Shown: positions 27,001 to 42,000, counted from the first letter of the stretch. The stretch is DNA of 64,000 nt from Mytilisepta virgata (GCA_028015205.1 CM051514.1:42982150-43046149); one strand, 5' to 3'. The notes: generated by a model from the sequence alone, not told the origin. A program made the numbers and translations.

Positions 27001-30000
27001 TATCAACAAACATGGCCGTTGTTGCTAAAATTAGAACATAGGGTCAAATGCAGTTTTTGGCTTATATCTCAAAAACCAAAGCATTTAGAGCAACACTGAC
27101 TAGGGTAAAAATGTTCAAAAGGTCAAGATCTACCAGCCATGAAATTTTCAGATGAATCAGACAACCCCCTGTGTTGGGTTATTGTCCCTGAATTGTCAAT
27201 TTTAAGGACATTTTGCAATTTTAGGTAGGTATCTTGATTATAATAATAGATAAAAGACAAACTATAAACAACAAGAATGATCAGCAAAGTAAAATCTACA
27301 AATAAGTCAACATGACCAGAATCCTCAATTGACCCCTTATAGGAGTTTTTGCCCTTAAAAGATAATATACCTGTTAACAGAAAATAATGGTCTGACATTG
27401 TCACAGATGTTTAGGGCGTTACTTGAAATAAATTAAATGGTAGCACTTCAAGTAAAATGGAGCGTCAAGGGTCAAGGTCATTGAAAAATTCCATGACAAC
27501 CAATGAAAAAGTCCCTAGGAACAGATGAAAAAGTCCCCAGAAACTATATATATTTGGATTAAGGACCTTATAATTTACCTGTTCAAGTCAAAAAGAAAGC
27601 TCAAGAGTCAAGGTCATTGAAAAATTCCATAGCAACCGATTAAAAATGCCCTAGCAACCATATATATTTGGATCCAGGACACTACAATTTTCCTGTTCAA
27701 ATAAAAAAAGAACGGTCAAGAGTCAATGCCATTGAAAAACTCCATAGCAACCGTTGAAAAAGTCCCTAGCAACCAGATATATTTAAGTTAAGGACTTTAT
27801 AATTTACCTGTATTAGTCAAAAAGAAAGGCCAAGAGTCAATGCCATTGAAAAATTCGAAAGCAACCGATGAAAAAGTCCCAAACAACCATATCTATTTGG
27901 TTCAGGATTCTATATTTTAGCTGTACAGGTCAATATTAAGGAGAAAATTGTGACGGTATTCATTAAATAGCAAAAATAATCATTGATGCAAGAACTACTG
28001 GTACACAGAAGATAACAGGTGAACGATTTAGGCTCTTGGGAGCCTCTTGTTTATAAATTTCATTGAAATGTAATGAAACTTGCGTAAGAGAAATATGTAC
28101 TGAGGATAGTATCATAATGATTGATATCCAAATTATTACAAAAGAATTACCTTAGTTTCTAAAGTGGACTGAGTGTGTTGTCACATAAACCAAGAAGACA
28201 TAATTTAATCTACTAAATGAAGTGCCCAGATTTTTTATAAATTTCATTGAAATGTAATGAAACTTGTCATGTAGTAAGAGAAATATGTACTAAGGATAGA
28301 TACTAACACTTATTGATATCTGAGTTATTACAAAAGAATTACTTTATTTTTTAAAGTTGATTGTGTGTGTGGTGTTTGATGTGCCAAAAAGATGTAATTC
28401 AATGTACAAAGTGAAGTACCTGTACTTTCTATAATTTAGATCGAAATACATTGAAATCTTGCAACTGGTAAAAGTAATATCTACGAAAGATAAATATTAT
28501 TCATCATTTATATCTGATACAAGACAAAACAAAATGCTTTAGTTTTTAAAGTTTACTATTCGAGTTGTCTGATATACCATTTAGGTATGGTTTCATTAGC
28601 CAAATAAAGTGTTTAGATTTTTTGTAAATTTCTTGAAATATACAAAAAATCTTGATTGGTAGTAAGAGTAATATGTATTTAGTAGTATACATACTCATTT
28701 ATACAAATATCTGATATAAAACAAAGAAAAACCTTGGTTTTTAAAGTTGACTGTGCAAGGCTTAAGATTAAAAAAAACTGCACCAGTGTGGTACTAATAG
28801 TCCAACAATAAAGCTGACAGTGTGACAAAGGGTATAGGGAATAGTTATGCATGGATGTATGGTATCTGTCTATTTCAGTATATTTGGGTTTTATGGAAGA
28901 GGAATAGTGTTTTATTTGACGAGCGAAGCGAGGCGGATATTTTTTTAAATAAGCATATCGTACATGTTTTTTGTTTTGTTTTCTAAAGTAATTATAAAAC
29001 GTTGCTGTCCGATCACTTTTAATGATGAACAAACTTTGAGTCCTATCAGTATAAGAGCAACAAAAGTATGTGTCCAACTGCATTTTTCACCGGTCCCACC
29101 TGCCTGATAAATATTGCACGGTCCCTCATGTTTTTATAAAGTTTTGACATGACTTTAGTTTATACTTTTCTTAGGGTAGCTGAAAAAGCTTCCCTGAAAC
29201 TTAGGGTAGCTGAAAAAGCTTCCATAAAACTTACGGTCATACATTTTAGATTAAAAAAATCAATTTCATAGTAAAAAAAATCTAAAATTTTAACTTTTTA
29301 CCTTTTTAACAAATATTCGGTTCATACTTAGTAAAATTAAAACCTAGCAGTGTGTGTGATATAACACAAAAGTGATTCTTTGTTATAACAGAAGTGTATT
29401 TTGAAACATGAAATGTACTTTTTTTTTATATCTTTAGGAATTTTTCACATGAATTTATTTCATAAATTTGATTCGGTATATTAAAAAGTATCATATATCA
29501 ATATTTGTTTGATTTATTTTCAGAGTAAAAAACACAAAATTTAGCTTTTCAATCATTTCTAGGATAAATATGATTTTTCTTATAATGCTACTTTTTTTGG
29601 AATACGGTAAAAGCCTCTCTGCAACTTACCTTAATACTTGTTTGATACGAATGTTCAATTTTTAAGGGGTAAAAAACCACCCAATGTATCTTTTCAAACA
29701 TGTATAGGATAATATTTAGTTAAATTTAGCCATATAAGATTGTGCGATATAAGAGAAATGTGATTTATACTATAGTGCTACTTTTCTAAAGATCAATTAC
29801 AAGTTTCTAACTTGTCATATGCTTATTTTTACTTTCATTAATTTTCATAGAAATTTAGTTAATAAATTTTTTACATATCCAAAAACGTTTCTCTGCGACT
29901 TACTAGAGTACTTTCAGATGAAAGAGATTTCAATTTCACTGTGACAAAATAGCCTTTCAGCCGATTTAGGTTGATATTTAATCAAATTCAGCTCTACCAG

Positions 30001-33000
30001 AGTGTGCGATAAATGACAAAAGTGATATTTGTTATAACAGATGGTTACATTTAGCCATAAAAGATTGTGCGATATAAGAGAAATGTGATTTTTATTATAA
30101 TGCTACTTTTTTTAAAGAACAAATACAAGTTTTTAACCTGTCATATACTTATTTTTACTTTAATTAATTTTTGGTAGAAATTTTGTTGATAAATTTGTAA
30201 TGGTATCAAAAAGCCTATATGACCTATATCTCATCTATCCCAGTGAACTTAAAATTAAAGAGACCACAGATATACCAATTTCTGCTCATATCTAGATTTG
30301 CGCTGGTACACAGATAATAATGGACGGTTGAAATCAAAACTTTATGACCAACGTGATGATTTTAATTTTCCGATTGTAAATTTCCCCTTTCCTACATAGC
30401 AATAACATACCAAGGTCTCCCGCCTATTGTGTGTACATTTCACATTTCATTCGTTATTGTCGCGATATGATTTATAGGGGCACTTGCTCGTCAAGGCTAG
30501 ATTGCAGTCATATAAACATCTAAGACAGGGAGTTCACAATGCTATTGCTTTAGTTTCTCTGTTGTCTTATTCTAGTTTTGTTTATTTTTTACACGTATTT
30601 TTTTTCTTTTAGTTATACCTATATCCTTGTGGCGTTTGTTTGTTGTGTTTCACTCTCCTGACTTTGTCTTTTCCTTGAACTTTTCCCACTGTTTTGTCAC
30701 TTTGGTATTCTTTTGCCGATGTATAGAACGATTGCATTATAAATAACAATAAACTGAAAGTATTTAGCCTTCATTTTATTTGTCTTTACAGGTACTTAGA
30801 CAACAACCATATATCGGCAATAGAAGCAGGTGATTTCAGCAATTTGTATGATTTAGACCATTTGTAAGTTTTATATATTGATTTTCGACTTTTTTTAATT
30901 TTCAGTTTTGATTTCTTCTTTTAGGCAAATAATTCAAATTCTTTATCTTAAACTAACATTTCTTTTTTCTTGAATCATGTTAAAATCACCTAATTTCTTA
31001 TAGTATTGTATATTTTCGGTTAAATGTCTTAAAAACAATTTGAATTGGGTTATTTAGATATTGTCTTCTATTGTATACATATACTCGTGACTGAACTTTT
31101 ATGAATATCTCCAAGAGGCGCTTGTAAAAAAATAAACGAAGCAACTTCTATCGTTTGTATGTACTTTCCTAATAAAGAATGAACAGATTCAGTAAAGGCG
31201 GCACAATTCGTATCATTTAGCCTGTTAAGGATGTCCAAACAGCAAACCCGAAGACAACGTTTATCATATTATCAACAGTATTATCTCACATATGTTCATA
31301 TATAGTTACAATACGATACTTATACAATAAAAGAAATATGAGTATGAAACCAATATTGGTAGATAAAAATGATAACATCTATAACATGACCTACACAACA
31401 CAGAATAAGAGTCCAGTTAATCAACGTCGCCTACCAGACAGAACTCCCGACATAAAATAACATAAAAACAAAACACAAAAGTCAAACATAAAGAGAACAG
31501 AGAGTCAGGATAGTCTGATTTAGTATGATGATGTAATATTGGAATATTTTTATAAATGAAACAGATATTTTTTTCAAATCAAGAAACAAAAAAAATATAA
31601 ATGGAAGATTTCGATGTGGTATTGAAAAATTATAAATGAAAGCTTTTGGGGTGGATTCTAAACCCCATGACATTAAATTCAAATATGATCACTTGAGGTG
31701 TTTATTCGATTGTCAAAATACCTTGTTCGTACCCTTATACAAGCCAGAAGTAAACACAAGATTCACATTAGAGTTGCTATATGAAAATGTTAGATTTATA
31801 TCGTCTAAAAAGTTGCAGAACAACATCTAGCAAAACAAATAAAATTTTGAATTATAACAATAATTCTAACTTAGCAAACTTTCCGAATCACTGAGATCCT
31901 TCATCAGTGCTGTCACGTTGCAAAATGACTAATTCATTACATGTAGAAAACAATATGGTTAATCGTGATCTTGATCTTCCTCATGGGTAGCAACGGATGT
32001 AAACACAAATTTAAATAATACAGATTAATAATCCTTTAACATAAGGTGTGTAGAGAATTATGTTACAGAATTATAACATCATCACAAATGAAATATTACA
32101 CGAAAAAAATATATAAAGCACTTAGGAATAACAATAAAAAAGGAGTATTCAATCTCTATATCAATTGAAAAATAAATCTATTTCTTTTTATTTATTCCCC
32201 CTTGGATATAACGTGCTTAGTTCTTTTATCCAGAAGCTTTCTCTTGTCTGCCTTTTTAATTCAATTCAAATTTTGTTCTATAATAGAAAGTTTCATTTTA
32301 CCAAAGTCCCCCAGATAAGATAACAAAAATGTTAAAATTCCCATAGGGTCCAAGTTTAATTTATGTCCGACCATGGCAGACATATTGGATGGGATCCCGT
32401 TAAACAGAACAATTTTTTAAAGGGGACCATCCGAGGACCATTTCACTTAAGTTTGGTTTAAATTGGTTCAGTGGTTTCAGAGGAGTTGACGAAAAAGTAA
32501 AATTCGCATAGGCTCAATGTTAAACTAAGTCCAGCCGTGGAGGCCATGTTGGATGGGAAACCGAACACAACTTTTAAAAGGGGCCACCAAAGGACCATGC
32601 CACCAAAGTTTGGACCAAATGGTCCTAATGGTCTTAGAGAAGATAACGACAGTGTTAACATTTCCATAGGGTCCATGGTTAAACAATGTCCGAGCATGGC
32701 AGCCATATTGTATGGCGCCCTGGAAAACCAAAAATATTTTTTAAAGTGGACTTTCCAAGGGCATTGCACTTAAATTGGTTCAGCGATTTCAGAGGAGTTG
32801 GTGAAAATGTGAAAAGTTTACGACGACGACGACGGACACAAGGTGATGAGAATATTTTTGCACAAACACAAAAAGTTGTTTACCGCTTATTTTCTTTTAT
32901 TTTAGTCTTTTAAAAATCAAAACAAAGACACTTTAAGCGTGATTAAACATACTAAAGTAACAATTTGATATTCTTTGTTAAAATAAACAGCTTTTGTCTC

Positions 33001-36000
33001 AAACCTTCTTTATAAAATTAACATTCATTCGGTTCAAGAGATATCGGTCGAAATGTCTGTCTCTCACATATTAGCTAATTATTCAATATTGAAATATCAT
33101 ATAAGTATGAAGTATAACACATTTATGTCATTTTTAAATATTTTTGACAGATATTTGAATAACAACAACATTAGTGTTTTACAAAACAGGACTTTTACAG
33201 GAATGCCCAACATTGGTGAGATGTAAGTATTATAAACAATTGTTTAAGAACTAAATTGCACAGTGCTTCCTAGAACTGTATCTGACAGAATTTTGTTATT
33301 CACAGGAACTTTCTCTTTCGTCTTTTGTATCACATCATTTTTACAAAATGGAGGAATAATAAATCAGGAAATGTGACCTTGCGATCAAGAGTTGGTGATC
33401 AGTTGTGATCATTCCCGTACATAAAAGATGAAATTTTCAGCAACAGATATGAACTGGTATAACAAGTCTAATTGCAAAGCATTATACCTTGTTTCGGGCT
33501 TGTTTTGTGGAAATTGTTGCCAGAGCTGAGATTTAAAAAAGAAATTATAAGCAAAATAACTCTGATATTCAGAAAATGTACAGATATCCACAGTATAGAC
33601 ACAACAGCCGAAAAAGTTAAGATAAATATGCAAAATGGCTTTTAAATAAGTTCGAAAGACAACATTTGTAGGCATATTGCAAAAAGGAATACACCCTTTT
33701 GGAAAACCTGTAAGAAAACAGGGTATATGTACTTCAATAAGTCACAATGAGTTTCATCAAGAGAATAAACTAACCTTAGAGTTTTTTTTTTAAATAAATT
33801 TACCATAAAGTAAATATACACCGAATAAAATATCGATCAAAAACAGCTATTGCGTTAAGAGAATAGGAAACTTTTTACAAGCCTAAATCTAAAAACAAGG
33901 TAATTTCGTTCGAATACCTACATAGCAAACAAATATCATAAACAATACCAAAAAGGTAAAAGAAATACACAGCAAGTTTAACAAAATCACGATTCAGAAG
34001 GGAACAAAATAAAGTGCTTGTAATGTGAACTTAAAACCAGGTTTGAAATCAACTGTTCTGGAAGAGTAAGCATGTCCTGCCCTGTTAACGGCTACCGTCA
34101 TATTGAAAGTAGAGACAATCCGGTAGAGTGTCAATTCGAGCAAGACATGAAATGTTGAAAATCCTATTGTCATTCGAAAGATAAAACCTTATTGGTCAAT
34201 ATCAATAAAATTTCTGGAGTGACGATATGAACAGAGTCTTAAGATAACCTTGTCTTACACGTTTATGTGACAGTTCTTTCGATATGTCGAGAAAGCCGCC
34301 AATTTACAAATCACATGCGTGATATGAATTAACTTTGAAATTTAATTTACAAATGGTTAAACAACAAAATGGATTTATTGTGTTACCTAAATGGTTCGAT
34401 AAATTAATCTTATTATGATACAAAAATATTATTCAACTGAACAGTTTAGTGTATTATTTCACTGTATGATTAATTCCAAGTGAAAAAAAATTATGTTGCA
34501 CTGTCGGAATTGAAAAGCGAACGCTAACACTTTTGCCATAAACACGTGGGGAATTAGTTTAAGATACATTTATGTATTGTGTTCTACTGAGAAAATGTCC
34601 TACCAAATATATCTTTATCTTTTTTATATTGCTGTGCACAAATTAAATGATACAAATATATAAAACATTCAAATAAGCAAAGAACAATTTTGATACACAA
34701 GACGTGCACCTCTCGTCAATTTAGGACCCACCAGTTGTGCTCTAGCCCTTAAATGTTGAAACCCAAAACAACAATTCAAAAGATTGAAGAGCAACTTCAA
34801 GAATACCAAAATAACCAAAAGAGGTAAAGCCAAAACCATCTTAGAACAGAGCTATGCGACAGGGAGATACTCCTTAATTTTCACCAGCTTACAATTCTAT
34901 AACAGTAAATTTTAAGTATGAATAAGTATTGATAAAACGTGTCACAAAACACCGAAATAGATTTGATGCACTGTATGGCCATTTCCTTGACTGACAACTC
35001 ATCAGCAGTGCTCGAGATCAAAATATTTAAAAACCGTTAAAAATATAATGATGAATTTATAAGCACAACCATAAAACATCAAATCAATTAAAACAAACTG
35101 GTACCTAAACTCAGCTAAGGGTTACCTCTGCATCAAAAAGGAAGAGCCTTAGAGATTTCTGGTAATTTTTGTCAAATTTTGAACGGTGAATTGTACGGCA
35201 TTTTAGTGCTGAATCATGCCAGGACAAAAGTTCTGGCTACTGGGCTGATAATGCCCTTGGGGACTAACATCCACCAGCAGTGACTTAGACCCAGTGGTAG
35301 TAATAAAAGGTATCACAAAATACCGAAATAAATTTGATGTACTGTATGGTCCTTTCGTTGACTGACAACTAATCCTGCAAATTAAATGGTTATCAGAAAT
35401 TAAATCAATCTTTGACATAATATCTGATTGTAAGAGATAAGTAAATCACAAAATGGTAGTAAATATAATAACATTGTGTATTTTGACTGCAGAATGAAGT
35501 GGTTTACGTTTCTAAATTTCAGATACTTAGATGGTAATAATTTGACTACAGTGGAGGGAGAAGTCTTTGATGGACTATCAAATCTTTATTCACTGTATGT
35601 AAAGCTTTTATGTTGTAGCCTTAATTTTATAAAAAGATGTTTTACAAATAGTATGTTCACTGTATGGAAAGCTTTTATGTTATAACATTAATTTTATACA
35701 AATATGTCTTAAAAATTTATTCGATGACGAAGCATGTTTTAGATTCTTTCTTAGGCTACCGTAACAAAAAATCTGACATCATAGTTGAATATGCAAAATT
35801 TTAAATACATGTCATATTATTAAGTTTGTGCTAAGGACGATTTCTGTCCACTTGCACGAAAATACTCTCTTTGTACGTCAAAGTAAGCACGGTAATTTAA
35901 TAAAATCTGTACATCAATAAAAGCAATTGTTTTTTCTATTTAATTTAAAGCAATAACATTAACTTCAAAATACAGCATTATACATACAATACAGTGCAAT

Positions 36001-39000
36001 GTCTTAGATTGGATATAACACCGGTAAATATGTACTGTCACATATTTTCCCCATATCCTAGACAAAACATTTCAAGCACAGTAACAGCATTTTACCATGG
36101 CCTTCCCAGTAATTAAAAATGAAAATAAACGTTTCTATCTCCGTCATGTCCATGTAACTGTAATTTTCATTATGAAATGAAAATCCTTATATATACATGT
36201 TATAGTTCAATGAGTCTATATTGTGATTGCAACAACGAAAACTTTTGGCTGTGGTTGAAATCAGAACAGAAGTTTGGAACATCCATTAAATGTCTAGGCC
36301 AAGGCAATATTTACCTCCTTAGTTTACCATCATGTGCCTTTGATTCGTGTAATGGTTAGTATACTTATTTTCAACTCAATGACAACTTAGCGGGGAAAAA
36401 ATCCGCGCAAAATGTACGGAAAGCTTTTACTTGCACAATTTGCGTATCAACTTCAATGATATCGTTGGGAACTAGATTTCACAACCAGATGTCTGTTCAC
36501 CGTGGTCGAAATACTTCTTTTTCAATAGAAATTGCTATGCTATGCAGAAATAAACTTTTTGATTCTTTCTGAACTCCCCAATGCTGAAGGCCACACGAAA
36601 ACACGGTAGAACAGAAAATCATAATTGGATACATAAAAGAATAAATATGAAAAGAAAATCAAGAAAAATAATCAAATGTAAATGTGTGTTTTAATATACT
36701 TCTGGTAAGGAAAATAAGAAAATGAAGAACTTTTTAATACGAATATGTCAAGAAAAAGCATTATACATAGCAGAGGTCATTAAATAAGTGATATCTTATC
36801 AACAATAGTAATTAAAATACATGTAATGATTTGTTCAATGGGGTTGAATATATATTTAACCAAATCTCTGGAAAATACCATGCCGGTCACCTTTAAATAA
36901 CTACATTGACTTACAGTATTGCAACACTTGTCTTTCTATATATGTTCTTTTTATAGCTGGCTTGTGCACTTATAATTACTGTTCAAATGGAGGCACATGT
37001 TACATAGACGCTTATGGGAAACCTAAATGTTCTTGTCTTGGAGATTGGACTGGAACAAAATGCACAGGTAATTTATTTTTAAATATCCTTCAAATCCGAA
37101 TAAATATATATTGTTCACACGATTAGAGTAAGTAGTAATGTTTTGTACCAAAATGATATAAACGCTACTTCGTAAATAATTTTGTACATTGTGTACATTA
37201 TACAAAACTCCTTTCGAGGTATTATTCAACAGGCCGAAATATTTGAAAGCAAAGCCCATGTAAAAGGACGATGCGAAGTTATAAATATCAGGCTTCAAGC
37301 AAAAAAAAGACTTTTAAGATTAACTAACAATATTTTGATACCATTCTTGTGTTTTGACCATTTACGAACCGTAAACGAATTGAATTCTTTTTTAGTAACT
37401 GTTGTTGTTGTGAAGTGTTTTTCATGTTGTATATTGTACATCGTGCTTCTAATAGACACTTCTTTCAGTCAATCCATGCTTTAGCAACCCTTGTTCCAAC
37501 AACGGAATATGTACTGTTGACGGAAATGACCGTGCTCTGTGTTCATGTAACGGAAACTGGACTGGTTTCTTTTGTGAAGGTAATTTATTTTATCAACGTC
37601 AACATAAACCTACATAAGCCTACATGTTGTAAGAACTCGTTATGAAAAGGAGATATTTGCAATGTATGGTGGAAAACACTCTCGTCTGAATTTTAATTTC
37701 TATATAACGACAAAAAATTACATTGCAAACCAAACTTTCGAAAAAAAATTGTCTTCATTCTTGTATAATCGCCTACTGCCTTGTTATTAGGGCTTCTGAC
37801 TTCAAACGGCTTGTTTTAGAATAAGAATTCTGTCCAGATGAGCTTATTACGTTTATTCTCTTTTCCATGAAAAGTATACTGCTTCACTTTCATACCTATT
37901 GGTCTCTATAGCAAAAGTAATAGCTCAGGTATCATATGGTTAGTTTTTTTTAATGGTCAAGTGTTTATAAATTATGTATATATTAGCTTGCCCTTGATTG
38001 ATAGCAAGGTAAAAATGTCAAGGTGACGCAATTATCCATTTAAATATACTATCAGTATATTTTAAAACTAGAAATTGGTGCCATCATAAACGATGTCCAT
38101 TCCCGCACTGCACAAGTAAAAAAATAATTTACAGTGAAAAATTAGCAATTTCACAATTTCAGTCTGAAAATTGGAAACCTGAATCAAATTTAAAAAATTT
38201 ACAAAACCTTATTTTATATTTACACATAGTGAAGAACACTATTATAAACAAATAAAACCATTGAAACAAAAAGAAAAAATTAATGAGTACATGTATTTCC
38301 AGAGAAAAGACAAAATTAGCAATTTCACCATTTTCAGTCCGAAAATTGGAACCCTTAATCAATTTTCCAAATTAAACACGTTTTTCCACATCTGCAGATA
38401 ATAAAAAATAATATTATATACAAACAAATTTGCTACATCTAAATGAAAAATTAAATAGGAGTTTAAGTCACAAGCTCAAATTCACTATTTCCCTGTGGGC
38501 CTCAAGTTGAGAAAATCAAAATTCTAAAACCTTATTGCGCATCTACATACAGTATGTGACAATATTGTATCGAAATTAAAAGCAAACAATGAAAAATAGA
38601 TGAGGAGTTTAAAGTCACAAGCTTAAATTTCTAATTTTCAAACTTCGACCCCTGTCATTCGAAGTTTGGGGATAATAAACCTACACAGGTCAACTAACCG
38701 AATGAAACAATATCAGGAGAAAAGAGTCCTTGTTCTATGAAAATCGAAAAGAAACATGTATAAAACGTATGTTGCTATATCTATCGGTTTTATATGTTAG
38801 ATGCTCTCTGACAGAAGCAATTTTTACATTTAGGCCTTGAGCACAACTAATAAGTCGTAAATTGTATATCTTGTGCATACAAATTGCCATCAAAGAATTG
38901 AAATTTTATTAAACATGCCATTTGCCATCAGAGGAATTTCGTACTAGCTATGTGCATGACGATTTCTGTCATAATATAATATAAAACAAAATTAAAAAAA

Positions 39001-42000
39001 GAGAGATAATGAGTAGTTATAACACAAATTTTATCAGTGTATTACATACATCGAAATCTAAGAATATAAAGAAGGCAAAATAGAAATCGGTCAACCGATT
39101 TGAAAACACCTGCCAGAGAAACTAAGACAAGGAAAAACTAATTACTTTAACCTTATACGATGCATATAAAAGAGCATCAAAGCAGTGACATAATATATGA
39201 AGCGCATGCACCAACAATGGGACCACCAACTTGTATATTCTATTAGTAATAACCACCCTTATTCAGGATTTGGTAAATAGGTAAGACAAAAGAAGAGTAT
39301 AGGTCACTCTGCGAGACGAAATGGCGCCTTTAACCATCGGCTGGGATAAAAATGTTGGTCAAGCCCATTGTAGTTTACAAAAAGACGTAAATAGACAAAT
39401 GTGTTAGTGTGTTTTTTTTTATTTTGGAAGATGGCATTCATAAAATGAAAATGACACCAGAACATGTATGTTGGATGTTGATATTAAACCAGACAACTTC
39501 TCAATTCCCCAAGAAACCTTTAGACCAGTTCTGCAAAGTTTTAATATCAAATTTGTACGTACAATGTACGTGAAATGTGGTGCACAATAATGCCAGATAT
39601 CTGTTACAATGCAAAATCAACGTATTTATTACCAATCGAAAACTGAACTGAGGATAGACTGTCACACAAGGGGTATTTTTAAAAACTTTAAACGGGAATT
39701 AGATGTAGTGATACGATTCTTCTAAAGATATTTAAAATAATGAATTCATTTTTGAGCAAGAACCTCTTTTTTTTTTAGGAAGTTAGACGTGCACAAACTT
39801 GGTCTTGGAGAGGCTTTTTTTTCTCATCTACATATGATGACACCTGTTCATATGAGCTATTATTATTATCACTTGACCTTAGTCGCCTGTTACATTTGTA
39901 TTGCTTTTGCGTGATGGATTTCAGAAATCAATTGTGAATCTGCTTGTTGGAATTCAAAATAAATGAATCTGGATTGGTACAGAAAGATAAGGGTTTGTCT
40001 ATATCCTCTATCCAACGACCAAAACAATAGATATTGACCAATATTGTTTATCCTTGATAAAAAAAAAGGACAAATATACCTAAGGAGTAATCAAAGAAAC
40101 GTAGTCCAATGGACAGACAAAACCAGGAAGACAAATGAACAACCACAAGTACAACAAATAAACACAGAAAACTTAAAAATAAATGAACAACACGAACTCC
40201 TATAAAAACCAGGAGTGAACCCAGGTGCTCCGGGAGGGTAAGCAGTTCCTGCTCCGTATACGGCACCCGTCGAGAAGTTCAACAAAGTCAATCCGGGGGA
40301 AGTCACAAATCAATGGAGGCACATGAAAGGTTACGACAGTAGGAACAGGTCCAACATCATCTTAGATATTGGAACTCTGTAATGGTCAATCAATTCGTGA
40401 TGACGACCGTAACATTTCCTAAGTGATGACATCAACTTATCCCTGATAAAACCCTGGTTAAGAAGCTTTCGTGACAGCAGTAATCCTCTTTTTCGAAAGT
40501 CAGGGTAACTCAGGCAAGCTCTTGAAAATCGGATAAGCTGAGAAACGTAGATGCCATATGCAGGCGATGCTGGTATATTGCTACTCAAGAAGGAAAAATT
40601 AACAATAGGAAAGTTGAAGTCGTCACGTTTGTCATAAAGTTTTGTCTTCAAATGTCACTCATAGTCTATTTCAAGAAACAAATCCAAATATGAAGCGGAC
40701 TTTGGTGTATCTTTAGTAACCTTAATTTCAAGCTCACTGGGGTAGATAAGGTGTAGAAAGTCTTGGAATTTGTCGTTGTTTAACGACAACACATCATCTA
40801 TATAACGAAAAGTGAAAATAAAGGATTGGGCTAGTTTCTTTTTATTTTCACGTAGGAACCCTTGAATGAAGTCCGCGTCATATGAGTACAGAAACAGATC
40901 GGCGAGGAGAGGAGCACAGTTGGTTCCCATTGGAATGCCGATAGTTTGTTGAAAAATTAGACCGCCAAATTCAACTAATATGTTGTCTATGAGAAAATCT
41001 AACATGTTTGTAATTTCATCTTCAGAATACTTTTTGTCAGAATTAGAGTGGTTCCTCACGAAATAAGCCTTTTCTCTACTTAGTACAAGAAATTTATACA
41101 TGTGTGTCCCATTTTTCTTGAAAAAAACATTGATGAACTAGTTGCTTTAAGCGATCATTTAATTGAGAATGCGGTATGGTAGTGTAGAGTGTAGAGAAGT
41201 CGTATATTTTTATGCTGTTGCATGTAGCCAACGATTTTTATTTTAGATATTGAAGTAAATTTGTGGAGTTTTTAAGAGTTTTTAAATTTGAAAATTTTTC
41301 TCTAAACTGCGAAATGAAGTAAAGTTTGGAATTCATGAAATTAAACCATGAGACAATATCAATAAAGCTTTTTTGTTTCATCAATGTTAAGCGCAAAAAT
41401 TAGTCATCATAGGCAATTTGTGTTTTTAAATTTAAAATTGTCTAAAGCTGCTTTAATCAAATCATACAAATCATACAGTGGATATTCTGTTTTTCTTCGT
41501 TTGGCTGAAATAGCAGGCTGGTGGAAGTACATACATCTGGGTGTTTAAAACATGTTTATCTGCCCCAACACGGCTTTGCAAAATACATTATCATTTAATC
41601 GTTACAAGTTAATGCCGAAGAACATTGATATCATAAATTCGTAGCGAGGTATTCAACAAAAAACAAATCAATCTCAATACATTGTCGCTCTGTACACTTT
41701 GCTTCTAGTCCACATTGTTACATGTGTGCACTTGTAGCTTAACATAGATGCTAGGCAATTTCAATAAAAAGTTCAATTTGTAATAGCCTTAAGAAATATG
41801 GCATATGAACTCATTACTTGTCACCTAATAACCTCAAAAGGCGTAAACTCCCTACGAAAAAAGTTTTTATAAAATAAATTGTCAATAACAGAACACAAGA
41901 ACTGAGCAAATGATACGGGTATGTGTTAAAGACATTGATTTAAGATAAATATTTTCGTTGTAAACTGCATGTTGCACATATATGTGAAAATACGTTCAAT

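Larger units (their letters stand above)
33223..35522. other. Intron with relics
   Basis: Holds an inverted Penelope-like relic (33950-34330) and the dispersed repeat at 34690-35375. 33223-33950 shows nothing recognisable; the minus-strand 88-codon ORF at 33409-33675 has no known motif. Confidence 0.5.

Noticed and set aside
28679..29083. Minus-strand ORF of 134 codons
   Set aside because: Overlaps the end of the ~190-bp repeats and has no motif; no splice or promoter support.
32458..32913. Overlapping ORFs on both strands
   Set aside because: Inside the inverted ~156-bp repeat; repeat-driven.
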